Positions 44,434 to 53,267 of a stretch of DNA of 64,000 nucleotides are shown one piece after another. Source of the stretch: Mycolicibacterium rutilum (GTDB lineage Bacteria > Actinomycetota > Actinomycetes > Mycobacteriales > Mycobacteriaceae). The DNA is taken from the NCBI RefSeq assembly GCF_900108565.1, contig NZ_LT629971.1, forward strand, positions 3,162,001 through 3,226,000, written 5' to 3'. Numbering within the stretch: the first letter of the stretch is position 1; each line of letters starts with the position of its first letter. Position numbers and translations under genes: made by a program. The notes under the pieces were generated by a model. It did not search any database. It was not told the DNA's origin and worked only from the letters and a program-made list of their open reading frames with translations.

Positions 44434-45831
44434 GTGAGTGAGGCCGTCGCGCTTGCGTTCGACGAGCGTGAGTACACCCTGGCCGAACTCGATGCCCTGA
44501 GCAACGGGATGGCCGCGACGCTCGCGGACCGTGGAGTCTCGGCGGGTGACCGGGTCGCGGTGATGTCGTCGAACCGCCCCGAGTTCGTGATCGCGCTGCA
44601 GGCGATCTGGCGTCTCGGCGCCGCCGCGGTATTGATGAGCCCGGCGTGGAAACGGGCCGAGGCCGAGCACGCGATCTCCGTGACCCGCCCGACCCATGCG
44701 GTCGGTGATCATCCGGTGCTCGCCGAACTCATGCCGATGCTGTCGCTCGACGATCCGATCACGCCGACGGACCGCACACACGATGCGCCTCGGGCCGACG
44801 CCGACGCGCTGTTCGTGTTCAGTTCGGGGACCACGGGAATGCCGAAAGCGGTGCGGCACACGCACGCGTCGTTCGCGGTCGCGGTTCGGCACTGGCGTGC
44901 GGCGCTGCACCTGACGCCGGCCGACCGCATGCAGATCATGACGCCGCCGTCGCACATCCTCGGTCTGCTCAACATCGTGATGGCGCTCGACACCGGAACC
45001 TGGATCCGGCTGCACCGGCGCTTCGACATCGACCTGATGCTGCGGCACATCGAGAGCGACCGGATCACCATCGAGATGGCCGTCGCACCAATTGCTTTGG
45101 CGCTCGCCGGCCATCCGGATCTCGAATCTCACGACCTGTCCTCGCTGCGCTACATCATGTGGTGCGCGACGCCGGTCACCGAGAGCGTCGCCGAGACCGT
45201 CGCCGCCAGGACCGGCGTGACATGGGTGACCGCGTACGGCGCCAGTGAACTGCCGGTCATCGCGTGCAACGACCTCGACGGCAAGCACCTGGACACGGTG
45301 GGCAAGGCGGTGCCCGGCGTGAGCGTGCGGGTGGTGTCGCTCGAGGACGGCCGGGTGCTCGGCGCCGGCGATGTCGGGGAGATCCAAGTGCGATCGGATT
45401 CGGTGATGGCGGGCTATCTTCCGGAGTCGGCCACCCCCGGTGCGTTCCAGGACGGGTGGTACCGGACCGGTGACGTCGGCACGCTCGACGCCGCCGGCTG
45501 GCTGCGGATCACCGACCGGTCCAAGGAGATGATCAAGGTGCGGGGGTTCCAGGTCGCGCCCGCCGAGATCGAGGCGGTGCTGCACGGGCATCCCGCGGTC
45601 GACGACTGTGCGGTGTTCGGTGTTCCCGACCCGGTCAACGGTGAGGCGATCATCGCGGCGGTCACAACCAACGCGCCGGTGACCGCCGACGAACTGGTGG
45701 AGCTGGTCGGTGTCCGGCTGGCGTCGTACAAGCGGCCCGCGCAGGTGGCGTTCGTCCCCGAGATCCCGCGGTTGCCCTCGGGAAAAGTTCTGCGTCGAGT
45801 GTTGAAGGAGCGTCTGTGGACGTCCGTCTGA
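44434..45831 (+). CDS. Acyl-CoA synthetase (AMP-forming), copy 2
   Basis: A 465-residue ANL ligase: P-loop FSSGTTGMPKAVRHTH, TAYGASELP, GWYRTGDVGTLDAAGWLRITDRSKEMIKVRGFQVAPAEIE and C-terminal PSGKVLRRVL. It is on the short side because the N-terminus begins within the first strand. First gene of a plus-strand run ligase-FadE-FadE-crotonase, all overlapping or nearly so, which would activate an acid and carry out the first beta-oxidation steps. Confidence 0.92.
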   Translation: MSEAVALAFDEREYTLAELDALSNGMAATLADRGVSAGDRVAVMSSNRPEFVIALQAIWRLGAAAVLMSPAWKRAEAEHAISVTRPTHAVGDHPVLAELMPMLSLDDPITPTDRTHDAPRADADALFVFSSGTTGMPKAVRHTHASFAVAVRHWRAALHLTPADRMQIMTPPSHILGLLNIVMALDTGTWIRLHRRFDIDLMLRHIESDRITIEMAVAPIALALAGHPDLESHDLSSLRYIMWCATPVTESVAETVAARTGVTWVTAYGASELPVIACNDLDGKHLDTVGKAVPGVSVRVVSLEDGRVLGAGDVGEIQVRSDSVMAGYLPESATPGAFQDGWYRTGDVGTLDAAGWLRITDRSKEMIKVRGFQVAPAEIEAVLHGHPAVDDCAVFGVPDPVNGEAIIAAVTTNAPVTADELVELVGVRLASYKRPAQVAFVPEIPRLPSGKVLRRVLKERLWTSV

Positions 45832-46628
45832 CCAGTGAACAACGACAGTTGCGGGAAGCCGCCGCGGCCGTGGCCGACGATCTCGGTCCGGGGTCGGTGG
45901 CCGACCTCGACGATGCGAACCGGCTGGCGCGGCTGGAAAAAGCCGTCGACGCCACCGGATTTCGCACCCTGCGTTCGGACGGGGCGTCGGGTGTGGAAGT
46001 GGCCATCGTGGCCGAGGAGTTCGCGCGCGGCCTGGTCGATGTGCCGTTCCTGGGGCCGATCCTGGCCGACGACCTGCACTCCCGGTGCGGGCGGGCACCG
46101 GCTTCGGCCCCGGAAAGTGAGTCGGTCGATCTGACGCGCAGCCTCGCCGGTGTCGTCGAGTCGCCACCGGAGCTCGCCGAGCTGTCCGATGAGGACGCCG
46201 GGCGGTGGCGTGCGCTGGCGCTGACGGTCACGTGCGCCGACCTCGTCGGGGCGGCACGCGGGACGCACACCCTGGCCGTCGAGTACGCCAAGGTGCGCGA
46301 GCAGTACGGCGCGACGATCGGGTCGTACCAGGCCGTCGGGCACCTGCTGGCCGAAAGCCTCGCGCTGATCGAAGGTGCGGTGAGCGTGTCCCGGCACGCC
46401 GCGTGGGCGGTCGACGAACTGCCGGTCGCCGAGGCGATCGAGGCGGCGCGCGTCGCCAAGATCTACTGCGCGCGAGCCGCTCTGACGGTGTGTGAGACGT
46501 CGATTCAGGTGCACGGGGGGATCGGCAACACCTGGGAGTGCCTCGCGCATGTGTATCTGCGGCGCGTGCTGGCCGCGACCGAGACCTGGCCTGTGAAGCT
46601 GGAGGAGTTGACCATTGGACTTTCGTGA
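45816..46628 (+). CDS. Acyl-CoA dehydrogenase, short subunit of a heteromeric pair
   Basis: A 270-residue ACAD-family protein, clearly shorter than the usual 380 residues. The middle domain is reduced, while the C-terminal helical part is intact (AKVREQYGATIGSYQAVGHLLAESLALIEGA and QVHGGIGNTWECLAHVYLRR). It overlaps the ligase by 16 bases and the second FadE gene by 14. Such short-plus-long pairs form the alpha2-beta2 dehydrogenases known from cholesterol side-chain degradation (FadE28-FadE29), so the two should work as one enzyme. Confidence 0.88.
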   Translation: MDVRLTSEQRQLREAAAAVADDLGPGSVADLDDANRLARLEKAVDATGFRTLRSDGASGVEVAIVAEEFARGLVDVPFLGPILADDLHSRCGRAPASAPESESVDLTRSLAGVVESPPELAELSDEDAGRWRALALTVTCADLVGAARGTHTLAVEYAKVREQYGATIGSYQAVGHLLAESLALIEGAVSVSRHAAWAVDELPVAEAIEAARVAKIYCARAALTVCETSIQVHGGIGNTWECLAHVYLRRVLAATETWPVKLEELTIGLS

Positions 46629-47703
46629 TTCGCCGGAGGAAGCGGCGTTCCGCACCCGGCTGCGCGACTGGCTGACCGAGCAGAAGGGCAAGTTCCCGAC
46701 CTCGGGCGACGAGTACTGGGCCGCGCAGGGCGCCTGGCACCAGGCGTTGTATCAGGCCGGCTTCTTCGGCACCTCGTGGCCGAAAGAGTACGGCGGACAG
46801 GATCTGCCGCCGGTCTACGACGTGATCGTCGACGAAGAGATCGCGAAGGCAGGGGCGCCGGCGCGGCCGAGCCTGGGCTACCTCGTCGTCGGCCTGTCGC
46901 ACCACGGCAGCGAGGAGCTGCGGCAACGGTTCCTGCCCGGCATGATCAACGGCACCGAGCGCTGGTGCCAGGGCTTCTCCGAACCCGGTGCGGGCTCGGA
47001 CCTCGCGTCGCTGACCACGACGGCGACGCGCGACGGTGACGAGTACGTCATCCACGGCCACAAGATCTGGACCAGTTATTCCGACGTCGCCGACTGGTGC
47101 CTGCTGCTGGCCCGCACCGACAAAGACGTGCCGAAACATAAAGGCATCTCGGCGTTCATCGTGCCGATGCACCAGGACGGTATCGAGCAGCGCCCGTTGA
47201 AGATGATCAGCGGTGTCACCAAGGAATTCGGCCAGGTGCTCTTCGACGGAGCACGGGTGTCGGCGGACAACATGGTCGGTGCGCCCGGTGAGGGCTGGAA
47301 GCTGGCGATGACGGTGGTCAGCCACGAACGCGAGCCGTCGACGCTCGGGTTCTCCGCGCGCTACGGAAAGCTGGTGCGCCAGCTGTCTTCTCGGGTCGAG
47401 GGCTCGCCGCCCGAGGAACTGGCCTGGGCGTGGGTGCAGACCGAGATGCTGCGCCTGCACGTGCGCAGGCGGTTGTCGGAGCAGTTGGACGGGCTGACGC
47501 ACGGGCCGCAGGGGTCGCTGGACAAGCTGCTGATGACGTGGGTCGAGCAGTCGGTGGGACACGCCGCACTGGCCACCGTCGGCACCGGCGACGACGAGTT
47601 GTTCGGCGCCTACATGTACAGCCGCGCCCAGAGCGTCATGGGCGGCACGTCGCAGATTCAGAAGAACATCATCGCCTCGCGCATTCTCGGATTAGGAGTT
47701 TGA
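46615..47703 (+). CDS. Acyl-CoA dehydrogenase, long subunit of a heteromeric pair
   Basis: A 362-residue ACAD: FFGTSWPKEYGGQDLPP, WCQGFSEPGAGSDLASLTTTATRDGDEYVIHGHKIWTSYSDVADW and the C-terminal MGGTSQIQKNIIASRILGLGV. FAD-dependent alpha,beta-desaturation of an acyl-CoA. The start is a TTG with GGAGGAG upstream. Partner of the short subunit encoded immediately before. The first residues DFRDSPEEAAFRTRLRDWL are typical of FadE29-like subunits. Confidence 0.92.
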   Translation: MDFRDSPEEAAFRTRLRDWLTEQKGKFPTSGDEYWAAQGAWHQALYQAGFFGTSWPKEYGGQDLPPVYDVIVDEEIAKAGAPARPSLGYLVVGLSHHGSEELRQRFLPGMINGTERWCQGFSEPGAGSDLASLTTTATRDGDEYVIHGHKIWTSYSDVADWCLLLARTDKDVPKHKGISAFIVPMHQDGIEQRPLKMISGVTKEFGQVLFDGARVSADNMVGAPGEGWKLAMTVVSHEREPSTLGFSARYGKLVRQLSSRVEGSPPEELAWAWVQTEMLRLHVRRRLSEQLDGLTHGPQGSLDKLLMTWVEQSVGHAALATVGTGDDELFGAYMYSRAQSVMGGTSQIQKNIIASRILGLGV

Positions 47704-47704
47704 G

Positions 47705-48472
47705 TTGTACGACCTGCCACCAGAGATCGACGTTCAAGCCGACGGCGCGCTGCGCATCATCACGCTGAACCGGCCCGACGAGCTCAACGCGGTCAACGAC
47801 GCGCTTCACGTCGGGCTGGCCAAACTCTGGGATGCGCTCAACGAGGATGCCGACGCGCGGGCGGCGGTGATCACCGGCGCCGGGCGCGCCTTCTCCGCGG
47901 GCGGCGACTTCAACTATCTCGACGAGCTGCGCAGCGATGAGGCCCTGCGCCAGAAGACGATCAAACACGGTCGCGACATCGTGATCGGCATGGTCCGCTG
48001 CCGCATCCCGGTGGTCGCGGCGGTCAACGGCCCTGCTGTCGGGCTGGGCTGCAGCCTCGCGGCGCTGTCGGATGTGGTGTACATCGCCGAGAGCGCGTTC
48101 TTCGCCGACCCGCACGTCACGATCGGGTTGGTCGCCGCCGACGGCGGACCGTTGGTGTGGGGTTCGCAGATCAGCCTGCTGCAGGCCAAGGAGTTCGCCC
48201 TCACGGGTGTGCGGATCAAGGCGCAGCGCGCGGTCGAACTCGGGTTGGCCAACCATGTGGTCGAGGATCCGCTGGCCGAGGCCGTCGCGTGTGCGAAGAA
48301 GCTCATCGAGCTGCCGCAGCAGGCGGTCGAGGCCACCAAGCGGCTGATGAATCTGCAGTTGGAGAAGTCGGTGCTGGCGTCGCTGGACTACGCCAACCTC
48401 GCCGAGTACGTGTCCTTCGGCACGGCCGAGTTCAACGCGATCGTCGACGGCCTGGTGGCCAAGAACAAGTAG
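47705..48472 (+). CDS. Enoyl-CoA hydratase/isomerase (crotonase) family protein
   Basis: A 255-residue crotonase. The first oxyanion-hole segment is GRAFSAGGDFNYL, the second NGPAVGLGCSLAALSDVVY. Hydratases have Glu near the DPHVTIGLVAADGG region; here Ala-Ala-Asp-Gly-Gly is seen, so an Asp may serve, or the enzyme may be an isomerase or ring hydrolase rather than a simple hydratase. TTG start one base after the FadE stop. Last gene of the plus-strand run. Confidence 0.88.
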   Translation: MYDLPPEIDVQADGALRIITLNRPDELNAVNDALHVGLAKLWDALNEDADARAAVITGAGRAFSAGGDFNYLDELRSDEALRQKTIKHGRDIVIGMVRCRIPVVAAVNGPAVGLGCSLAALSDVVYIAESAFFADPHVTIGLVAADGGPLVWGSQISLLQAKEFALTGVRIKAQRAVELGLANHVVEDPLAEAVACAKKLIELPQQAVEATKRLMNLQLEKSVLASLDYANLAEYVSFGTAEFNAIVDGLVAKNK

Positions 48473-48479
48473 GTGGGTG

Positions 48480-48495
48480 CGCGGCAGATGCCGCG
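48480..48495 (+). terminator. Hairpin after the crotonase gene
   Basis: CGCGGCA-GA-TGCCGCG is a perfect inverted repeat starting 7 bases after the crotonase stop. Its loop is very tight, so six pairs with a four-base loop are realistic. No T-run follows. It lies between convergent genes and probably helps end the transcript. Confidence 0.4.
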
Positions 48496-48563
48496 TCGAG
48501 ATAGCAGCAGTGGTCGTTGGTCCGCGAAAGTCAGGACCAGGAATGCTATTTCGCGCGGAGGGA

Positions 48564-49304
48564 TCAGAAGGTCAGGGACTCGCTGCGCTGGATGGTGCCG
48601 GTGACGCCGGCCGCCGTTTGCTCGGCCAGACGCACCGCCGCGATCGCCATCGCCTCCGGTGGTTCGACCATCTCGGGCGGAATCTCCATCCCCGCGCCGC
48701 CGGCCTGCCAGCCCTCGGTCAGCACCACGCGCGACGGGCTCAGACAGTTCACGGCGATGTTGTCGCCCTTGAGATCTGCCGCCAACCCGAGATACAACCG
48801 CTCGACGGCGGCCTTGGACACCCAGTAGGCGTTCGCGCCGTGATCGATCATCTCGACGCCGGTCGTCGTGATCGCGATCAGCGACCCACCGCCGCGGGCC
48901 CGCACGTGCGGGATCACCGCTTTCGTCGCCAGGAACACGCCGGTCGTGTTGACGTTCAGACACAGCTGCCAGCGCTTGAGCGGCGTCGACTCGATCGGCC
49001 CGAGCCACAGCACGCCCGCGTTGGCGACCAGGATGTCGATGCCGCCGAACTCGGAAACCGTTGCTGCGACGGCGGATTCGACGGACTCCTCGCTGGTGAC
49101 GTCGCAGGCGACCGCGATCGCAGACCCGCCGGCGGAGATGATGCCGTCGGCCACCGAGTGGATCGTGCCGGGCACCTTGCCCTCGTGCTCGGAGCGTGCG
49201 GCGACCGCGACCGCCGCACCCTGCCGGGCCAATGCCGCCGCGATCGTCGCGCCGATGCCGCGGCTGGCTCCGGCGACGAACGCGACCTTGCCGTCCAGGC
49301 TCAC
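48564..49304 (-). CDS. Short-chain dehydrogenase/reductase
   Basis: A 246-residue SDR: VAGASRGIGATIAAALARQG, ANAGVLWLGPIE, ITTTGVEMIDHGANAYWVSKAAVERLYLGLAADL with catalytic YWVSK. The Ser of the triad appears as Thr (ITTTG). GTG start one base after the stop of the upstream SDR, so the two dehydrogenases are coupled. Both lie behind the operator at 50108. Likely a hydroxyacyl-CoA or hydroxy-ring dehydrogenase. Confidence 0.88.
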   Translation of the reverse strand: MSLDGKVAFVAGASRGIGATIAAALARQGAAVAVAARSEHEGKVPGTIHSVADGIISAGGSAIAVACDVTSEESVESAVAATVSEFGGIDILVANAGVLWLGPIESTPLKRWQLCLNVNTTGVFLATKAVIPHVRARGGGSLIAITTTGVEMIDHGANAYWVSKAAVERLYLGLAADLKGDNIAVNCLSPSRVVLTEGWQAGGAGMEIPPEMVEPPEAMAIAAVRLAEQTAAGVTGTIQRSESLTF

Positions 49305-49305
49305 G

Positions 49306-50070
49306 TCACTTCGGGGGGAAGCGCAGCGCCCCGTCGAGGCGGATGATTTCGCCGTTGAGGTAGTCGTTTTCGATGATGCTCTGCGCCAGCTGCGCGTACT
49401 CCGTCGACCGGCCCATCCGCTTCGGGAACGGCACCTGCGGACCCCAGTACTGCTCGAGCTGATCGGCCGCCTGACCGTAGGCCGGGGTGTTGATGGTGCC
49501 CGGGGCGATGGTGACGACGCGGATGCCCAGCGGTGAGAGGTCACGGGCGGCGTTGAGGGTCATGCCGATGACGCCGCCCTTGGCCGCGGCATAGGGCAGC
49601 TGGCCGATCTGGCCCTCGTAACCGGCGATCGAGGCGGTGTTGACGATGACGCCGCGGGCGCCTTCCTCGAGCGGTTCGGTGCGCGCGATTGCCGCCGCGC
49701 TCAGCCGCATGATGTTGAACACCGCGGTCAGGTAGTACTTGATCGTCTTCTCGAACGCGTCCATTCCGAGCGGGGAGCCGTCCTTGCCGACCAGCCGCCC
49801 GCCGCCCGCCGGGCCGCCGTGGGTGTCGACGCTGATGCGCAGCGGGCCCAGGGCTTCCGCTTCGGCGATGGCCGCCAGCACCGACTCTTCCGACGTGGCG
49901 TCGGTCGAGACGTAACGGATGCCGAGCTCGCTCTCCAGTTGCCTGCCCTTGTCGTCGGCCAGATCGGCGACCACGACCTTGGCGCCCGCGCCATGCAGCC
50001 GCCGGACCGTGGCCTCGCCGAGGCCGCCCGCGCCACCCACGACGATCGCTGAACTACCTGCGATTTGCAT
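49306..50070 (-). CDS. SDR of the HSD17B10/3-hydroxyacyl-CoA dehydrogenase type
   Basis: A 254-residue SDR beginning MQIAGSSAIVVGGAGGLGEATVRRLHGAGAKVVVADLADDKG and with NTASIAGYEGQIGQLPYAAAKGGVIGMTLNAARDLSPLGIRVVTIAPG, which resembles human type II 3-hydroxyacyl-CoA dehydrogenase and its mycobacterial relatives. Catalytic YAAAK. The ribosome site is AAGAAGGGGG. It would oxidise the 3-hydroxyacyl-CoA made by the crotonase. The operator at 50108-50122 overlaps its likely -10. Confidence 0.9.
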   Translation of the reverse strand: MQIAGSSAIVVGGAGGLGEATVRRLHGAGAKVVVADLADDKGRQLESELGIRYVSTDATSEESVLAAIAEAEALGPLRISVDTHGGPAGGGRLVGKDGSPLGMDAFEKTIKYYLTAVFNIMRLSAAAIARTEPLEEGARGVIVNTASIAGYEGQIGQLPYAAAKGGVIGMTLNAARDLSPLGIRVVTIAPGTINTPAYGQAADQLEQYWGPQVPFPKRMGRSTEYAQLAQSIIENDYLNGEIIRLDGALRFPPK

Positions 50071-50107
50071 ACGATCCCCCTTCTTGCAACTGACGCTCTC
50101 GATCTGA

Positions 50108-50122
50108 GAGAATAACATTCTC
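50108..50122. promoter_or_regulatory. GAGAAT-N3-ATTCTC operator, SDR/meaB promoter
   Basis: A perfect 6-3-6 palindrome with centre AAC between the divergent SDR and meaB genes. TTATTC/TATTCT on the minus strand is the likely -10 of the SDR pair, as in the copy at 44360. Confidence 0.75.
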
Positions 50123-50200
50123 ATACCGGTCGAGACAGAGATGCGAGGCAATGGGATCGGCGACGGGCATCAAGCCACCGGCTCCGTAGACTGCGCACCA

Positions 50201-51076
50201 ATGACTATCGACGAGCTCCTCGACGCCGCGCGCAACGGTTCTGCGCGGGCGACCGGGCGCTTGTTGAGCTTGGCCGAAAGCCCCCGTCGCAACGAGGTTC
50301 TCGACGCGATCGGCCGGGTGGAGCCGCCGCGTGTGGTGGGGGTGACGGGGCCGCCGGGTGCGGGCAAGTCCACAACCGTCGGGGTGCTGGTGGGCGCCTA
50401 CCGCGAACGGCAGGAACGGGTCGCGGTGCTCGCGGTCGACCCGTCGTCGCCCTACAGCGGGGGAGCGCTGCTCGGCGACCGCATCCGAATGGCGGCTCAT
50501 ATCAACGACCCCGGCGTGCTGATCCGGTCGGTGGCGGCCCGCGGCCATCTCGGCGGTCTGGCCGCGGCGGTGCCGGCGTCGATACAGGTGCTCGCGGCGC
50601 TGTCGTACGGGCTGGTGGTGCTCGAGACCGTCGGGGTCGGGCAGTCCGAGATCGAGATCGCCGCGGTGGCCGATCCGACCATCGTCATCCTCAATCCCGG
50701 TGCGGGAGATGCCATCCAGGCGGCCAAAGCCGGGCTGCTCGAGGTCGCCGACATCGTGGTGGTCAACAAGGCCGACCGGGACGGCGCCGACCAGACAGTG
50801 CGCGATCTGCGTGGGGAGACGTCGGCGCCGATCCTCAAACTTGTTGCCGCGCAGGGTGACGGCATTGCCGAACTGATGGAGGCGATCGAGGCGCACCACC
50901 GCGCCGACAGCCCGCACCGACGGGCCGCGCGCGCCCGGGCACAGATCCTGTCGCTGGCGCAGAGCCTGCTGCGCAGCCATCCGGAACTCGACCGGCTCGC
51001 CGACGCGGTGGCCGACGGCCGCGACGACGTCTACACCGCCGCCGAGCGCCTCTTCGGTGTTCCGCGGGAGTCGTGA
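50201..51076 (+). CDS. MeaB-family GTPase, chaperone of the B12-dependent mutase
   Basis: A 291-residue SIMIBI-class GTPase: Walker A VGVTGPPGAGKST, switch region AVDPSSPYSGGALLGDRIRM, Walker B-like VVLETVGVGQSE, and NKAD for guanine recognition. MeaB/ArgK proteins gate cofactor loading and protect acyl-CoA mutases. The natural partner is the mutase encoded at 39903-41919; both are near copies of the same operator motif. ATG 50201 matches the usual N-terminus (TIDELLDAARNG); an in-frame ATG at 50141 would add 20 unlikely residues. Confidence 0.93.
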   Translation: MTIDELLDAARNGSARATGRLLSLAESPRRNEVLDAIGRVEPPRVVGVTGPPGAGKSTTVGVLVGAYRERQERVAVLAVDPSSPYSGGALLGDRIRMAAHINDPGVLIRSVAARGHLGGLAAAVPASIQVLAALSYGLVVLETVGVGQSEIEIAAVADPTIVILNPGAGDAIQAAKAGLLEVADIVVVNKADRDGADQTVRDLRGETSAPILKLVAAQGDGIAELMEAIEAHHRADSPHRRAARARAQILSLAQSLLRSHPELDRLADAVADGRDDVYTAAERLFGVPRES

Positions 51077-51651
51077 CCGCTCGGCAGGTCGAGCATCCGG
51101 CGTGACATCAGGATCAGTTGTGCGCGAAGCGTTTCAGCGTCGATATCGGCGACCAGCGGGTGCATGACGGCGACGCTGATCGCGCTCGACAGCATCGCGG
51201 CGTGGAGCCGCGCCTCGACACCGGCCTCGGTGCCGAGCAGCGCCGCGTAGAGACGCTCGATGAACCGCTGAAACGGTTCGTGCTCGGCCTGCAACCGGAT
51301 GATGACCGGGTCGAACTGCAGCACGCTGACCACACCGCGGCGCGAGACGGCCTGGTCGATCATGCGGTCCAGCAGGATCTCGCGCGCCCGCAGTTCGTGT
51401 CCCTGAGCCTCGGCCGCTTCCACCGCGTCTTCGAGCCGGCTCAACTCGCGCTCGGTGATCGCGATGACGATCTCTTCCTTGGTCTTGAACTGGCGGTACA
51501 CCGCCGCCTTGGTCACCCCCATCGCGTCGGCGATCATCTGCAAGGAGGTGCCGCTGACACCGTGCTCCGCGATCAACTTCAGCGCCGCGTCCATCACCCG
51601 GGTCTGGGCAGCGGTGCGGGTGATCTCGCTGAACTTCTCTGCGGCCGCCAC
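51031..51651 (-). CDS. TetR-family regulator of the membrane cassette
   Basis: A 206-residue TetR protein: TRVMDAALKLIAEHGVSGTSLQMIADAMGVTKAAVYRQFKTKEEIVIAI is the HTH. It is divergent from the membrane-protein gene at 51739, and the 87-base gap holds two large identical palindromes, its evident operators. GTG start chosen because the longer frame crosses those palindromes. Its 3' end overlaps meaB by 46 bases. Confidence 0.92.
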   Translation of the reverse strand: MAAAEKFSEITRTAAQTRVMDAALKLIAEHGVSGTSLQMIADAMGVTKAAVYRQFKTKEEIVIAITERELSRLEDAVEAAEAQGHELRAREILLDRMIDQAVSRRGVVSVLQFDPVIIRLQAEHEPFQRFIERLYAALLGTEAGVEARLHAAMLSSAISVAVMHPLVADIDAETLRAQLILMSRRMLDLPSGHDSRGTPKRRSAAV

Positions 51652-51683
51652 GAGACGAGGGTAGCCCACCGTTGACCGCCAAG

Positions 51684-51720
51684 TTGCCGATCGGCTACCG
51701 TCCGAGTAGCCGATCGGCAA
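51684..51720. promoter_or_regulatory. Double TetR operator with perfect 15-base inverted arms
   Basis: TTGCCGATCGGCTAC (51684-51698) and GTAGCCGATCGGCAA (51706-51720) are exact reverse complements separated by 7 bases. Each arm also holds its own palindrome GCCGATCGGC, so the site can bind two TetR dimers 22 bases apart. It lies between the divergent tetR gene and the membrane cassette. Confidence 0.82.
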
Positions 51721-51738
51721 CCAGCTTTGGAGCGGACG

Positions 51739-52446
51739 ATGAAGCGAACTGATGGCGAGTTGATCATGCTGTGGGCGTTGCCTGCGATGGTGATCATCTG
51801 GGCGTCCGCGTTTTTCCTGTTTCCCGGCTTCGTGCACCCGATGTCGCCGACCATGTCGGTCGAGGAGGTGGCCGGCTTCTACCGCGACGAAACCGCACGG
51901 ATTCGTTACAGCATGATCCTGTTCAACTGGTTCGGCGTCGGCCTGATCCCGACGGTGGTCCTGCTCGCGATGCAGGTTCGAAAGATGGCGCACCGCACGC
52001 CGATCCTGTCCTATTGCCTGATCGCCTGCGCGGGTGGTCCGCCGACACTGTTCCTGATCGCCAACATGTTCTGGTTGTTGGGATCCTTCCGGCCCGAGCG
52101 TTCGCCCGAGCTCACCCAACTGCTCAACGATCTGGCCTGGGTCACCTTCACGGTGCTGGTGCCGTACCTCATCGCGCAGTGTCTGGTGCTGGCCCTGGCG
52201 GTCTACTGGGATCATCAGGACAAGCCAGTCTTCCGGCCGTGGGTGGCGCACTTCAACCTGCTCATCGCCCTCGCGCTCATGCCGGCTGCCTTCGGGGCGG
52301 TGACGTTCGAAGGCCCGCTGGCGTGGGACGGCGTGCTGTCGTTCTGGGTCAAGAACATCGCGATCGCCGTCTGGATCGCGGTGATGGGAATCGTGCTCGC
52401 TCACAACATCCGTCGGCAGGCGGCGGAAGTCCCGGCCGCCGCATGA
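51739..52446 (+). CDS. Polytopic membrane protein B1 of unknown family
   Basis: A 235-residue protein with about six hydrophobic segments. Its second half aligns by eye with the next gene's product (DLAWVTFTVLVPYLIAQCLVLALAVYWDHQDKPVFRPWVAHFNLLIAL against DFAFLSFSGTMGVFLVGSVVWLVAILLDKNNVFPKWFAYLGLCNAL; both then PA and G-x-x-AW-x-G), so the two are paralogues. I know no named family. First gene of a TetR-controlled cassette that ends with cytochrome oxidase subunit III- and IV-like proteins. Confidence 0.82.
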   Translation: MKRTDGELIMLWALPAMVIIWASAFFLFPGFVHPMSPTMSVEEVAGFYRDETARIRYSMILFNWFGVGLIPTVVLLAMQVRKMAHRTPILSYCLIACAGGPPTLFLIANMFWLLGSFRPERSPELTQLLNDLAWVTFTVLVPYLIAQCLVLALAVYWDHQDKPVFRPWVAHFNLLIALALMPAAFGAVTFEGPLAWDGVLSFWVKNIAIAVWIAVMGIVLAHNIRRQAAEVPAAA

Positions 52447-53267
52447 GCGACCCGACAGCGGAACCGATGACGCCGCCGCGTGATTCACGGCTGCGCCGGC
52501 TGGCGTGGAACTTTCGGTACCACCCCAAGCGTGAGTTGTGGTTCGCGTGGTGGGTCATGGTGGTCTTCTATCAGTTGTACGGCGTGCTGTTCTTTCTCGT
52601 CACGCGCGTGCAACCGCCGCCGAGCCCCGATTGGGACACCCCGCTGATCGTGCAGTGGTTCGCCGACCGCCATGTCGGTTTGCTCACCGGGTTCGGCGTC
52701 GTGTTCCTGATCTCGGGCATGTGCGCGCCGATGAATGCCCTTCTCGCATACTCGATGTGGCGGATGTCGGTCAGCCGCGTCTTCGCCTATTCGTACCTGA
52801 TCATGTATTCGCTCGCCGCCCTGCCCGGCATGCTGGTGATGGCCATCGCGATGACCGTCGGCGCACTCCGCCCCGACCGTGACCCCGAGTTGATCGTCTG
52901 GATGTATGACTTCGCGTTCCTGTCGTTCAGCGGAACGATGGGGGTCTTCCTGGTCGGTTCGGTGGTCTGGCTGGTCGCGATCCTGCTCGACAAGAACAAC
53001 GTGTTCCCGAAGTGGTTCGCGTACCTCGGGCTGTGCAACGCGCTCACCGAAGTCGTTGTCGCACCGGCCTGGATCTTCCAGCGCGGCGCATTCGCTTGGA
53101 ACGGTGCGATCGCGTGGTGGATCAACATGGTCGTCTTCATCCTCTACACCGCGGCCTTCATCATGCTGCTGCGCAGGATGATCGAGCGCGAAGATTTCGG
53201 CACCGGACCACTGCGCGACCCGTCACCGGCGACCGAACCTCCCGAAACAGTGGCGGCGGTGCGATGA
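52443..53267 (+). CDS. Polytopic membrane protein B2 of unknown family (paralogue of B1)
   Basis: A 274-residue protein with about six to seven hydrophobic segments, a charged N-terminal tail and a Pro-rich C-terminal tail. It is Trp- and Tyr-rich in its first helix (ELWFAWWVMVVFYQLYGVLFF). Start and stop overlap the neighbours by 4 bases each, so B1, B2 and the subunit III-like protein are made together. Function unknown; a heteromeric B1-B2 membrane complex is plausible. Confidence 0.82.
   Translation: MSDPTAEPMTPPRDSRLRRLAWNFRYHPKRELWFAWWVMVVFYQLYGVLFFLVTRVQPPPSPDWDTPLIVQWFADRHVGLLTGFGVVFLISGMCAPMNALLAYSMWRMSVSRVFAYSYLIMYSLAALPGMLVMAIAMTVGALRPDRDPELIVWMYDFAFLSFSGTMGVFLVGSVVWLVAILLDKNNVFPKWFAYLGLCNALTEVVVAPAWIFQRGAFAWNGAIAWWINMVVFILYTAAFIMLLRRMIEREDFGTGPLRDPSPATEPPETVAAVR

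Noticed and set aside
44323..46167. 614-residue minus-strand open frame
   Set aside because: Antisense shadow of the acyl-CoA synthetase and FadE genes; composition is random GC-rich.
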